Source: Closterium sp. NIES-65
Lineage: Eukaryota > Streptophyta > Zygnematophyceae > Desmidiales > Closteriaceae
Direction of reading: 5' to 3'
DNA: 64,000 nucleotides
NCBI GenBank assembly: GCA_948144175.1
Contig: CANXME010002275.1
Span: 5,271,001 to 5,335,000, forward strand
The position numbers and the translations under genes were made by a program. Under the pieces are notes generated by a model. That model made no database searches and had not been told where the DNA came from. It saw only the letters and a program-made list of their open reading frames with translations. Of the stretch, positions 1-10,300 are shown in pieces; the stretch's first letter is position 1; the number at the start of each line of letters is the position of its first letter.

Positions 1-1
1 A

Positions 2-3000
2 GCCTACTGTGCTGAGCACGGCATTGAGCAGTCGTTCACGCTTCCGGCCTCTCCACAGCAGAATGGGGTTGCGGAGTGCCGCATTGGCCTGGTCATGGAG
101 GTCGCTCGTACCTCCTTGATCCATGCGGCTGCCCCCCATTTTCTGTGGCCGTTTGCGGTCCGGTACGCTGCGCATCAGCTCAACCTCTGGCCCCGTGTCT
201 CCTTGCCGGAGACCTCGCCCACACTGCTGTGGACGGGGGAGGTTGGCGATGCGTCGCGTTTCCGGGTCTGGGGATCTCGAGCTTTTGTTCGCGATTCGTC
301 TGCGGACAAGCTCTCCTCTCGTGCTGTTCCCTGCGTCTTCCTTGGCTTTGTTCCGGACGCGCCTGGTTGGCAGTTTTACCACGCCACCTCGCGCCGGGTC
401 TTGGCCTCTCAGGACGTCACTTTTGACGAGTCTGTCCCCTACTACCGCCTCTTCCCCTACCGCACTGCCCCGCTCCCACCCCCGCCTCTCTTCCTCGCGC
501 CAGGTGCTGCTGACGTAGACCCCCTCCCCCCTCAGGGTGCCGCTCCCTCAGGTGTGTCTCAGGTAGACCCGGTCGAGCCCGTTGAGGTTGCTGTCGACTC
601 TCGTCCTGCTGGGGGTGCTGAGCCTGGGGGTGCGGACGCTGGGGATGCTGAGCCTGGGGGTGCGGACACTAGGGGTGCTGAGCCTGGGGGTGCGGACTCT
701 GGGGGTGCTGAGCCTGGGGGTGCGGACTCTGGGGGTGCTGAGCCTGGGGGTGCGGACACTGGGGGTGCTGAGCCTGGGGGTGCTGTGCCTGGGGGCGCTG
801 AGCCTGGGGGTGCGGCGACTGGGGGTGCTGAGCCTGGCGGTGCTGCGTCAGGGGGTCCTACGCCTGGACGAGACCTCTCTTCAGAGCAGTTGCGTGAGTG
901 GTACTTACAGTACTGCAGCCTCCGGAGAGGTACCTCTGGGACCAGGCGCGCTACGGAGACTGGTGTTGACACTTCTCCTTCTAGTCGGGAGCTCCCCTCT
1001 CGTGAGCGGATCCGTGAGTGGTACGAGCGCCGTTGCACACTTCGTAGTGGCGCGCCTCGTCTCACGGACCCTGCTGCTGCTGGTGCTGCGGACCCGGGCG
1101 TTGGAGCTGCTGCTGGTGCTGAGGACCCGGGCGTTGGAGCTGCTGCTGGTGCTGCGGACCCAGGCGTTGGAGCTGCTGCTGGTGCTGAGGACCCGGGCGT
1201 TGGAGCTGCTGCTGGTACTGCGGACCCGGGCGTTGGGGCTGCTGCTGGTGCTGCGGACCCGGGCGTTGGAGCTGCTGCTGGTGCTGAGGACCCGGGCGTT
1301 GGAGCTGCTGCTGGTACTGCGGACCCGGGCGTTGGAGCTGCTGCTGGTGCTGACGACCCGGGCGTTGGAGCTGCTGCTGGTGCTGAGGACCCGGGCGTTG
1401 GAGCTGTGACTGGTGCTGAGGACCCTGGTCTTGGAGTCCCTGCTGGTGCTGCGGACTCGGGCGTTGGTACTGCCGCTGGGGGCACTGGTGCTGTCCCTGC
1501 TGTGCCTGGAGTCGCCGCGCGCCCTCAGCCGTACTTCGTTCCGCTCCTTCAGCAGGTTCTTGGTCTCTCGCCTCCTCCTGATCCTCCCCCTCCTTTAGTG
1601 TGTCCACAGCCTGTTCAGTCACTGCCTGCTCCTTCTCCTTACTCTGGTCCTACTGACGGTCTTACTGAGCGTCGTGAGCCTACGTCTCGCCCTGCGTCGC
1701 CTGTCCGTCCTGCTAGCACTAGTGCTCGTAGTTCGCGTCCACGTCCTCCTCCTGCCCCTGGCACGCACCGGATGTCTCTGCGTCCTTCCACTGCTCCTCT
1801 GCGTGCCCCTTTGCCTTCTCCTCCTGCTTCCTCTCTTCCTGCTCTTAACGACCCTGAGTCGGACTCTCTTCGTGCTGCCAGTCCTACTGTCACGCGTCTC
1901 CTTGCTACTGTCGTCACTGACCCTTCCTTCGAGTCTTCTGCTGCGTCTGCCCTAGTTGCTGAGCTCGTCGACTTTGCTGCTCGCTGTCATCTAGACTACG
2001 CTGCTAGTTTTGTCGCTGAGTCTGAGTCTGTCTGTCCTCCGTCCGTCGGGGGTGCGTGTGCCCTTGGCACGGACGTCCTTGAGGACAGGCAGGAGGAGTT
2101 TCAGTGCTTGGCTGCCGCTTCACCTCATCTCGCGTCTGTACTGCTAGCCCCTGAGGGAGAACCGGATGCACTAGACATCCCGACTCCGCGCTCTTACGCG
2201 GAGGCGATAGAGGGTCCCTACTCCTCTCAGTGGCAGGCAGCTATGGATGCAGAGATGGCTTCCTGGAAGTCCACAGGCACCTACGTTGACGCTGTCCCCC
2301 CTCCTGGGGCGAACATCGTCAGTGGCATGTGGATCTTCAGGGTGAAGCGGCCGCCGGGTTCTCCGCCTGTCTTTAAGGCGCGTTACGTGGCTCGTGGCTT
2401 CAGTCAGCGGCAGGGAGTTGACTACTTTCAGACCTTCTCCCCCACCCCGAAGATGACCACTCTTCGGGTACTCCTGCACGTTGCTGCTCACCGGGACTAC
2501 GAGCTTCACTCTCTCGACTTCAGCACTGCTTTCTTACAGGGCAGCCTGCACGAGGAGATCTGGCTGCGTCCCCCACCTGGCTTCACTGGGTCTTTCCCTC
2601 CTGGTACCCAGTCGAGTCTCCGGCGTCCAGTCTACGGTCTACGCCAGGCGCCACGTGAGTGGCACGACACACTGAGGACTACGCTGGCGGCACTTGGATT
2701 TGCTCCTTCTACTGCCGACCTGTCGCTGTTTCTGCGCACCGACACCTCTCTGCCACCGTTCTACATCCTCGTGTACGTCGACGACTTGGTCTTTGCCACT
2801 GCTGACACTGCTGGACTCGCCTACGTGAAGTCCGAGCTGCAGAAGAGACACACGTGCACTGACCTGGGTGAACTGCGCAGCTACCTTGGCTTGCAGATCA
2901 CCCGGGACAGAGCACGCCGCACCATTACCCTGACTCAGTCACACATGGTGCAGCAGGTCCTTCAGCGCTTCGGCTTCACGTACTCCTCGCCTCAGGCCAC

Positions 3001-3757
3001 TCCTCTGCCTACTCGCCACTCGCTCTCAGCTCTGCCTTCGGATGAGTCCGTAGAGTCGAGTGGCCCGTACCCAGAGCTTGTTGGCTGTCTCATGTACCTG
3101 ATGACCTGCACACGACCTGACCTTGCATACCCTCTTAGCATTCTTGCGCGCTATGTTGCTCCTGGGAGACACCGACCAGAGCACATGGCAGCAGCGAAGA
3201 GGGTGTTGCGCTACTTGTGCAGTACGTCGGGCATGGGACTAGTGCTTGGAGGGCGGAGTCCAGTGGTCCTCACTGGTCACGTGGACGCTTCTTGGGCTGA
3301 CGATCAGGCTACGCAGCGGTCGTCACAGGGTTACACCTTCACCCTTGGTTCCGGCTTTGTTTCGTGGCGGGCTACTCGCTCGTCTTCTGTTCTCGGCTCC
3401 AGTTGTGAGGCTGAGATCTACGCAGGGGCCATGGCTGCTCAGGAGCTTCGCTGGCGCACCTACCTGCTGACCGACCTTGGAGAGCCGCCTCGTTCTCCTC
3501 CAGTCCTGTACGTTGACAACAAGGCCATGCTGGCCTTGTGTCGAGAGCAGAGATTGGAGCACAGAACAAAGCACATTGCTCTCCGCTACTTCCTTGCTCG
3601 TGAGCTACAGCAGCGTGGTCAGTTGCGACTTGCGTACGTGGCCTCTGAGGCCAACACTGCTGATGTTTTCACCAAGGCACTTGCGCCTTGTGATCATCAG
3701 CGCTGCTGTACCCAGCTGGGTCTTGTGTCTGTCTTGCCTCACTTGCTCTCCTCTTGA
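2..3757 (+). CDS. Ty1/copia polyprotein, 5'-truncated by window edge
   Basis: The reading frame is open from base 2, so the first ATG at 95 is internal. It opens in the end of the integrase core (FTLPASPQQNGVAE, whose E would be the last catalytic acid of the D,D-35-E triad) and continues into the GKR-like C-terminal part (VFLGFVPDAPGWQFY). A Gly/Ala/Pro linker of two tandem repeats follows (about 600-850 and 1075-1410). Next come the copia reverse transcriptase (YVDDL at 2774-2788) and RNase H (VDASW near 3280, CEAEIYA near 3403, VDNKAM, RTKHI, TADVFTKAL near 3655), and then the stop. The order integrase-RT-RNaseH is diagnostic of Ty1/copia. No stop or frameshift is seen, so this copy could be recent. 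Gag, protease and the 5' LTR lie off the left edge. Confidence 0.93.
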   Translation, partial: AYCAEHGIEQSFTLPASPQQNGVAECRIGLVMEVARTSLIHAAAPHFLWPFAVRYAAHQLNLWPRVSLPETSPTLLWTGEVGDASRFRVWGSRAFVRDSSADKLSSRAVPCVFLGFVPDAPGWQFYHATSRRVLASQDVTFDESVPYYRLFPYRTAPLPPPPLFLAPGAADVDPLPPQGAAPSGVSQVDPVEPVEVAVDSRPAGGAEPGGADAGDAEPGGADTRGAEPGGADSGGAEPGGADSGGAEPGGADTGGAEPGGAVPGGAEPGGAATGGAEPGGAASGGPTPGRDLSSEQLREWYLQYCSLRRGTSGTRRATETGVDTSPSSRELPSRERIREWYERRCTLRSGAPRLTDPAAAGAADPGVGAAAGAEDPGVGAAAGAADPGVGAAAGAEDPGVGAAAGTADPGVGAAAGAADPGVGAAAGAEDPGVGAAAGTADPGVGAAAGADDPGVGAAAGAEDPGVGAVTGAEDPGLGVPAGAADSGVGTAAGGTGAVPAVPGVAARPQPYFVPLLQQVLGLSPPPDPPPPLVCPQPVQSLPAPSPYSGPTDGLTERREPTSRPASPVRPASTSARSSRPRPPPAPGTHRMSLRPSTAPLRAPLPSPPASSLPALNDPESDSLRAASPTVTRLLATVVTDPSFESSAASALVAELVDFAARCHLDYAASFVAESESVCPPSVGGACALGTDVLEDRQEEFQCLAAASPHLASVLLAPEGEPDALDIPTPRSYAEAIEGPYSSQWQAAMDAEMASWKSTGTYVDAVPPPGANIVSGMWIFRVKRPPGSPPVFKARYVARGFSQRQGVDYFQTFSPTPKMTTLRVLLHVAAHRDYELHSLDFSTAFLQGSLHEEIWLRPPPGFTGSFPPGTQSSLRRPVYGLRQAPREWHDTLRTTLAALGFAPSTADLSLFLRTDTSLPPFYILVYVDDLVFATADTAGLAYVKSELQKRHTCTDLGELRSYLGLQITRDRARRTITLTQSHMVQQVLQRFGFTYSSPQATPLPTRHSLSALPSDESVESSGPYPELVGCLMYLMTCTRPDLAYPLSILARYVAPGRHRPEHMAAAKRVLRYLCSTSGMGLVLGGRSPVVLTGHVDASWADDQATQRSSQGYTFTLGSGFVSWRATRSSSVLGSSCEAEIYAGAMAAQELRWRTYLLTDLGEPPRSPPVLYVDNKAMLALCREQRLEHRTKHIALRYFLARELQQRGQLRLAYVASEANTADVFTKALAPCDHQRCCTQLGLVSVLPHLLSS
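600..850 (+). repeat. 30-bp in-frame tandem repeat in copia linker
   Basis: Unit of about 30 bp read as GGAEPGGADS or close variants, roughly eight copies, all in frame with the polyprotein. It lies between integrase and RT, where copia elements normally have a variable linker. Confidence 0.85.
1075..1412 (+). repeat. 33-bp in-frame tandem repeat in copia linker
   Basis: Unit of 33 bp encoding AAAGAEDPGVG with D/E and A/T variation, about ten copies, in frame with the polyprotein. The opposite strand stays open over the same stretch, which explains the spurious antisense ORFs there. Confidence 0.85.
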
Positions 3758-3966
3758 CCCTCTTTGTAGTGTTACATATATATATCACTGCTCTTGCTTG
3801 TTTAGTCTTATATATATTTATATGTACTCCTGCATGTGAACTGGCCTTGTGGCCTTGAACTTGTGCTCGGATTGTGTGGTGACATTGTGATCCACCCTGA
3901 GCTTGCTTTGCTTTACTTGACTGGTCTTGTGACCCCTAGTTCTCCCCCACTTCGCCTATGGGGGTG
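3758..3966 (+). other. copia 3' untranslated region and polypurine tract
   Basis: Sequence between the polyprotein stop and the 3' LTR. It holds short TA-rich runs (3773-3783, 3810-3823) and ends in a purine-rich stretch (TATGGGGGTG) directly before the LTR, the expected position of the plus-strand primer. The decayed minus-strand copia at 55706 onward carries the same stretch. Confidence 0.7.
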
Positions 3967-4101
3967 TGTCAAACATTATATATATTGTTGTAGTTGTTAG
4001 GCTACAGTGGGTTAGCCTATAGGGGGTACACACTCCTAGGTTTCCATATTTGTACTCTTTTCATTCTTAGTCATTTCATTCCTTGTTCAACAGCTTCAAC
4101 A
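3967..4101 (+). repeat. copia 3' long terminal repeat, 135 bp
   Basis: Starts TGTCAAACATTATATA and ends TTCAACA, so it is bounded by TG...CA. It is the same length as, and clearly similar to, the LTR at 61986-62120 and the inverted one at 55573-55705. It contains a small hairpin (TAGGCTA ... TAGCCTA) in its first half. The target-site duplication cannot be tested because the partner LTR is outside the window. Confidence 0.85.
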
Positions 4102-5270
4102 ACCATGATTTTCAGGGTTTTCGACAGTGAAGATTTCGCCACCGACAGCAATTTCGACTACACAGCGGCTGAATTTCAGGCGGGAGGTCATAGCACTTGG
4201 TATTCTGTCCTACCCTCGGTGTCAGGGGGGTTGTGGTTTTGTGCCCGCGCAGCTGTGCACATTTTGGTGGGCAGCAGTTCTCTTCCAAGGGGGGTGGGGG
4301 GGGAGAAAGAGTGCTCACGCACTGTTGTTGGCAGGCCTCTGACATTACGGCAGTTATTTCTGATAGTTCGTTTGACACACCCAGCACGACGGACGCACAC
4401 AATGGCTTCATCAGCATCGACGGCACCAGATTCATCGATCTCTGACAACGCGTCAGAATTCCCGCCGACATGACATTCACCAGAACCATCTGATACACAT
4501 CCGCGACATCGACGGTCGTCCTTCGTCGAACGATTTGAGATCGACATTCGCTTTCAACCGCCCGATTGACATCGGCAGTATCAACGGCTGACATCCCAAC
4601 TCTTTGAAATTCGCCTGGTCAACGCGCTCAGCCACGCGTCAACTTGAAAGTCAACATGCTTCCGCACCGTCAGATCAGTTTCAACCGAGATCTGCAGTTT
4701 TCACGCTACTGCAAGACTCGCCTACGTATAAGGGCACCTTATTTAGAAGGTGGGAGAGTGTAATGAATGTGAATTCATTACTGTAGAGGCTACTCCTAGC
4801 GAGGACAGCCCGAACTGTTCGCGCCAGTTTGGGTTCGGCCTACACTTCGGCTCGAGCCACTTCCGAGTCGCCCCGCACCAATCGCGACACTTCCAACCCA
4901 TCCACGTCCCGAGGTCCTCACCTACCACGGTTTCGACCCTACAAATGCTTGCTTCTTTATCATTCTCGTCATTCTGTAGTTCTCATCCTTTTATAAAGTC
5001 TTCCACGCACTCTTCTTAGTACAACTCATCGCAGTTAGACTCGTATTTGTGAGGTCGTGTATTGTTGCAATTGCACTATATTTTCTATGTTAATTGGCTG
5101 GCTGGAATAGGTTTCAAGAAGACATACACACATAGAGCCTGATGATAAATATGTGTAGAATTTCGAGCTACATGTGACGGTTGATTAATCAAATATATTC
5201 TGAAATTGGATATGCATAATTTTGTTTACAATGTATTCTGGAACATATACATTCCAGGAAGAGACTAGCA
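4102..5270. other. intergenic, no gene recognised
   Basis: About 1.2 kb between the copia LTR and the CPBP protease gene. Short ORFs exist on both strands but none resembles a protein family and none has supporting splice structure. A short imperfect inverted repeat (GTAATGAAT ... ATTCATTAC) lies near 4760-4782. Confidence 0.5.
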
Positions 5271-5280
5271 GCCTCTTGTG

Positions 5281-6805
5281 CTAAACGGAAGGAGCAGCCG
5301 TTGCCATGAGTGCATAGAGAAGGGCAGATGCATTGTAAGTGGTATGCAGGGCGATAGCTGGCAGCACGCTATTAGAGTAGACAGCGAGCAGGCCGGCGGC
5401 AATCCCAAGGGCCATGTTGGGAAAGAGGAGGGAGAGGGAGAGGTGGAAGAGGGCGAAGAGGGCTGCAGAGAGCATGGCCGCGTCGATCCTGAGGGAGAGA
5501 GAGGGAAGAGGGAGGAGAGGTATCTGACAGCGATTGATTTGTTGACTTGCAATTACAACCATGGTTCACATTACCTTGGCTTCATTACTTAGATGTACCA
5601 AGAGTGGCAAGGGTAAGAGGAAAAGAACGAGTGCTGTTGCATTGATGGGAGCGAGGCTGGGCTTTGGAGAGTCGAGCGACTGCCCCATCAAGTTATTGGT
5701 GAAAGAACATTGTCAAGCCACACTACCCAGCCTCCTGCCAAGCTTCTCACCTGCCGAGCCTCTCTTGCAGGGCTGTGAGCAGCAGCCCTCTGAAGAGCAG
5801 CTCCTCTGCTACAGCCGGTGACACCGCCACCCACAGGAACAGCTGTAGCATGTCAAAAAGCGGTAAGGCCGTGGCAGCTGTAGCAGAGGCAGCTGTAGCA
5901 GCTACATCCCCTCCGGTCCCATCAGGCAGCAACAAAGGACCCAGCAACAAACCTGTAGCACTCACACTATCCCCTCCGCTTCCTCCTGCTGCTCCTATTC
6001 CTGCTGCTAATTCTGCTATTCCCCCGGCCGCCTCCCCTCCAGCACCTGTTTTGAGAGAAATTAAAGACAAAAGCAGAGCCCAAAGAACAGGACCCCCTAC
6101 AGCTCCTGCTACAGTTGCCTTCCACCAGCTATCGTCTCCCCCCGCTAACTCTCCCCTCTCCCCGTCCCCCTTACCTCCCCGCTCCCCAGCTCTTCCCCCT
6201 TCCCCTCCGCCACTACCCCGCGAAAGTTGCAGCTTGAGTGTTGCGCGGAGGGGGAACCCGCGGTCGCGACACCAGGAGAGCGCGGGGAGGACGAAGAATA
6301 GCCATTGGACGAGCGCGAGCAGGAACGGCGCGGATTGCGGAGGCGCGGCGCGGAGGATCGGGCCCAGCGGAGAGAGGTCTATGAGCGCGATTAAGGCGAT
6401 TAAAGACAGGCAGAACCAGGTGATGCCGTCTTGAAAGGAGGGGGAAGGCGGGGGGGAGGAGGGCGGGGATGGGGGGAGCGGAGTGCCGGGAGGGGGAGGA
6501 GCGGGGGAAGGGGGAGGCGGGGAAGAGGAGCTGGCGGAAGGGGATACCCGGAGTAAGACGCGGGAGGAGCTGACGGAGTTGTCGCGACTACTAGAGCGGC
6601 CCGCGAAGCGCGCGGGAAACGGAGGGGGAAGGCGAGTCTTCTCAGAAGGTATACGGCGACTAACGGCGCTACGGCCCGCGGAGGGCGCCGACGACGGGAA
6701 CGTGGGAAGCCTAGCTGTTCCGAAAAGGTTAAGGGGGGTGCTACTGGTGCTAAGTCCCGCGAAGGGCGCGATAGAGCTAAGAGAACGGCAGTAGAATGTG
6801 GCCAT
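5281..6805 (-). CDS. CPBP-family (CAAX protease/bacteriocin-processing type) intramembrane protease
   Basis: Two exons: about 6805-5751 and 5488-5281, with a GT-AG intron (CGGCAG/GTGAG ... CCTCAG/GATCG) and matching phase, giving about 420 residues. The N-terminus is rich in Ser, Arg, Pro and lacks acids, like a chloroplast transit peptide. Several hydrophobic helices follow. The family motif EExxxR (AEELLFRG) ends exon 1. Exon 2 carries the second motif (FALFHLSLSLLFPN) and the third His/Asn motif (HTTYNAS). These glutamate/histidine residues form the active site of this family, whose plant members lie in thylakoid or envelope membranes. An in-frame upstream ATG at 6994 would add 63 residues; I prefer the later start because the transit-like sequence begins there. 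The substrate cannot be told. Confidence 0.82.
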
Positions 6806-6994
6806 AAGAGGCTCTTCTGCAGAGTCACTCTGGTATTTCGGAAATACGCAAGCGCCTTCGACGAAATGGTCGAAACTAGCGGCGTTTGATGTTTCGATAG
6901 GACGCGCCTTCGACGCGTGGAGACGCCTTTGACACCATGTCCTGACCTGACGGAGATTTTGACGAGATTTTCTCGTCCTGGTGGATGCAAGCAT

Positions 6995-7384
6995 AAAAAA
7001 TTCGCGCCATTCTCACTAGCCCCAGAATTATCCCAAGACAACGGCCTAGTAACGCGTATGGGAAAGTGCATGCATCATTCTAATCCCTTTGTAGTGCTAC
7101 ATTATAGTTGAATGAACATTTCAATATCGCCAATACAAGAGTCTGAGAAGTAATATTTGGGTTATGTTCTTATTATTTCTTGAGATATGTATACATATAT
7201 ATATATATATATCCCTGGCGTGGAAATTAAGCTCACATCTGTACATTGTAGTACACCCCAAATCCAACATGGATCAAAGCAATTCACCGATTTACCATGT
7301 GCGCAACATTTCCGCAAACCTCCATGATACTAACTTCATGTGCAAACTTTAGATTCAGAGACCTGGCTGTAGCAGCCACAGACC
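6995..7384. other. divergent intergenic region
   Basis: Separates the minus-strand protease gene from the plus-strand lipase gene, so both promoters probably lie here. The only repeat seen is a short TA dinucleotide run near 7195-7212. No convincing ORF. Confidence 0.5.
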
Positions 7385-10300
7385 ATGTGGGGTCCCGTGT
7401 TTCCCGCCGTCATTTTAGGAGGCGCCGTCTTTTACGTAGTTAAGCGGCTCGCCAGGCCGCGAAAGGCGCTGAGTCTTGAATGGGAGACTGGTCGGCGGAA
7501 AGCGCGGCAGCCGCACAAGAAGCCTCCCTCGTTCTACGTGAGTGTTCCTTTAGAAAATCGGCGACTTCTTTGATAACTGGTCCGTCAACTGGTCCGTCAG
7601 TTCGTCCGCCACGTCGTCCGTCAGTCTGTCCGTCACGTCGTTCGTCAGAGTCCGTCAGTGTCCGTCAAGTAGTCTGTCAGTCAGTACGATTGTCAAGCAG
7701 TAGGCAGAAATCACGCCAGCCGTACACGTCACCTTTCCGCCCCCCCTCTGTCCTTCCGTCTGTCAGTTCGTCCGTTCGCCCGTCCGTTCCTCGCCGAACA
7801 CCCTGACCGCCCATTCCTCGATTTCCCCCCCTTCGTCTTCCCTCCGTCAGCACCCATTTCTACGGATCCATCAAACTAGTGATCCATACCCATTCTTTTG
7901 TCGTCTAGTCGAATCAAGAAACCATCCGTTCCCATTAAACGGAGTGACTCTGTGAACTAAATCAACTCACCAACGTGGAGCTGAGCTTTGAGGCGCCTCG
8001 AAAGTCGTCTAAATCAACTCAAGAACCTGGAGCTGAGCTGAGCCATTTTCAGAACATAGCTTTCCACACGCCCACGTGCTGAGCTGAGCTGAACGTGCTG
8101 CTTCTGATTCACACGGATGCCCACTGAATTTGCGTGGGGTGGAGCGGAGCTGACTTCCGAGTCAGACTCGAAAGGCATCGCACACCTTGGCTTTATCTCA
8201 AAAACACTGAGTGAATCTGCGTGAATTGAAGGAGCTGCTCACCAGCGAGTGTTCGTTACAAACAAAACAACACTCCCGCCCGCCCGTCTCATGCCTTTGC
8301 AGCATCGTCTCCCTGCTCCTTTTATTGGAACGGCACTCCTTTCCAGGCTGCGCATGACATTTCTTCAGCTGAGGAGTATTTCCATCAACTCACGGGGAGT
8401 CGAGCTCTTTACCAAAGAGTGGCTGCCCGGTGATGGACGGTTGAGAGGCGTGCTGTGGTGCTGCTCTGCCTTTTCATGCCCCTGCTTTTCCCTCCCACAG
8501 GCCGCACAAGGCGTGGCTTCATCCGAGGAATATTTTATCAACTCACGGGGCGTCGAGTTGTTTACCAAGGAGTGGCTGCCCAGTGACGGACGATTGAGGG
8601 GCGTGGTGCTGTTCTGCCATGGGTACGGGGAGACATGCACGTACATCTTTGAAGGTGGGAAATGGGTATGGATGTAGGGGGTGGGTGTGTGATCGTGTGC
8701 GTGTGGGTTGACAATGGTGGGGCACCGCAAGCCATTGAGAAGCGTGGTGCTGTTCTGCCATGGGTACGGGGAGACCTGCACATACATCTTTAAACGTATG
8801 GGTGGGTGCGGATGTTATCTGGGCCGTATGGATATCCAGGCAGCAGCAGGCTACGCACTGCTAGGAGTGGACCATGAAGGCCACGGGCTATCAGCTGGTC
8901 ACCACGGGCTATCAGCTGGTCACCACGGGCTATCAGCTGGTCGCCACGGGCTATCAGCTGGTCGCCACGGGCTATCAGCTGGTCGCCACGGGCTATCAGC
9001 TGGTCGCCACGGGCTATCAGCTGGTCGCCACGGGCTATCAGCTGGTCGCCTCGCCACGGGCTATCAGCTGGTACGCACTCCTATCTAACCCCCCCTCCCA
9101 CCTCCTCTCCCCTTCCAACCAATCCATCTGTTCCTCGCGTCCTTCTCGCCCTTCTCCTCCCACCAGACGTGGCAGTGATGCTGGCAGCAGCAGGCTACGC
9201 GCTGGTGGGAGTGGACTACGAGGGCCACGGGCTATCAGCCGGACGGCACGGGTACATCCGCAGCTTCACTCGCCTGGCAGACGACGTGATTGAGTTCGCC
9301 AACAGGTTAAGAGGTACGCAGAGAGTTGAGTGCGGTGCTGGGGAGAGGATTAAGTGTGGTGTTCGAGGAAGGAAGGGAGAGAGCAAGGGCCACGGGTTAG
9401 CTGACAGCCGGACGGCACGGGTACATCCGCAGCTTCACCCGCCTGGCAGGCGATGTGATTGAGTTTGCTGATCGGCTGAGAGGTAGGTGGAGGAGTTCAG
9501 TGCGGTGTTGGGGGGAGGGAAGGGGGAAAACAAGGAGCATGAGTTATCAGCGGACGGCACGGGTACATCCGCAGCTTCACCCGCCTGGCGGACGATGTCA
9601 TTGAGTTCACTAATCGTCTCAGAGGTAGGCAGAGGAGTTCAGTGCGGTGGAAGGGGTTGTATGCATGTGTGCTGGTCGCCACGGGTACATCCGCAGCTTC
9701 ACCCGCCTGGCAGACGATGTGATTGAGTTTGCCAACCTGTTCAGAGGTATGCAGAAGGGTTAAGCTGCCACTTCCTTCCTAAGCCACTTCCCTTGGGTTT
9801 CACCAATCTTAGATTCGTCAGAGTGTTCTAAAGGCCTCTGTTTCCTTCCCACCACCCAGTCTCCCCCATTTGCCTCCTCCTTTCCCCCACATTCGTTTCC
9901 CCCCTCATTCGTTTCCCCCCTAGCAAGCCCTAGGTTCGCCCATCTGCCGTTTTTCCTGTATGGCGAATTTGTGGGAGGGGCCATGGCGATTCATTTTTTT
10001 CTAGTCGACCCAAAGCACGCTTCCTCCTTCCCCACCCCTCAATCTCTCCCTTCCCACTTTCCTCCCCCCAGGAAATCCTAGGTTCGCCCAACTGCCGTTT
10101 TTCCTCTATGGGGAGTCCATGGGAGGGGCCATGGCGATTTGTGTTCTTAGAGTTGACTACTCAAAACATGTCTCCTCTTTTACCACACACCCCCTTCCCC
10201 CCGTCCCCACCAGCAAACCCTAGATTCTCCCATCTGCCGTTTTTCCTGTATGGGGAGTCCATGGGAGGGGCGATGGCGATTCAAGTGGCAAGGAGGGACC

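Noticed and set aside
559..1622. Antisense Pro/Ala- and Gln-rich ORFs over the copia linker
   Set aside because: Shadows of the in-frame repeats; the sense strand is a clear polyprotein.
4102..4600. ORFs of 119-160 residues just after the left LTR
   Set aside because: Four overlapping frames on both strands, no homology and no splice or start context.
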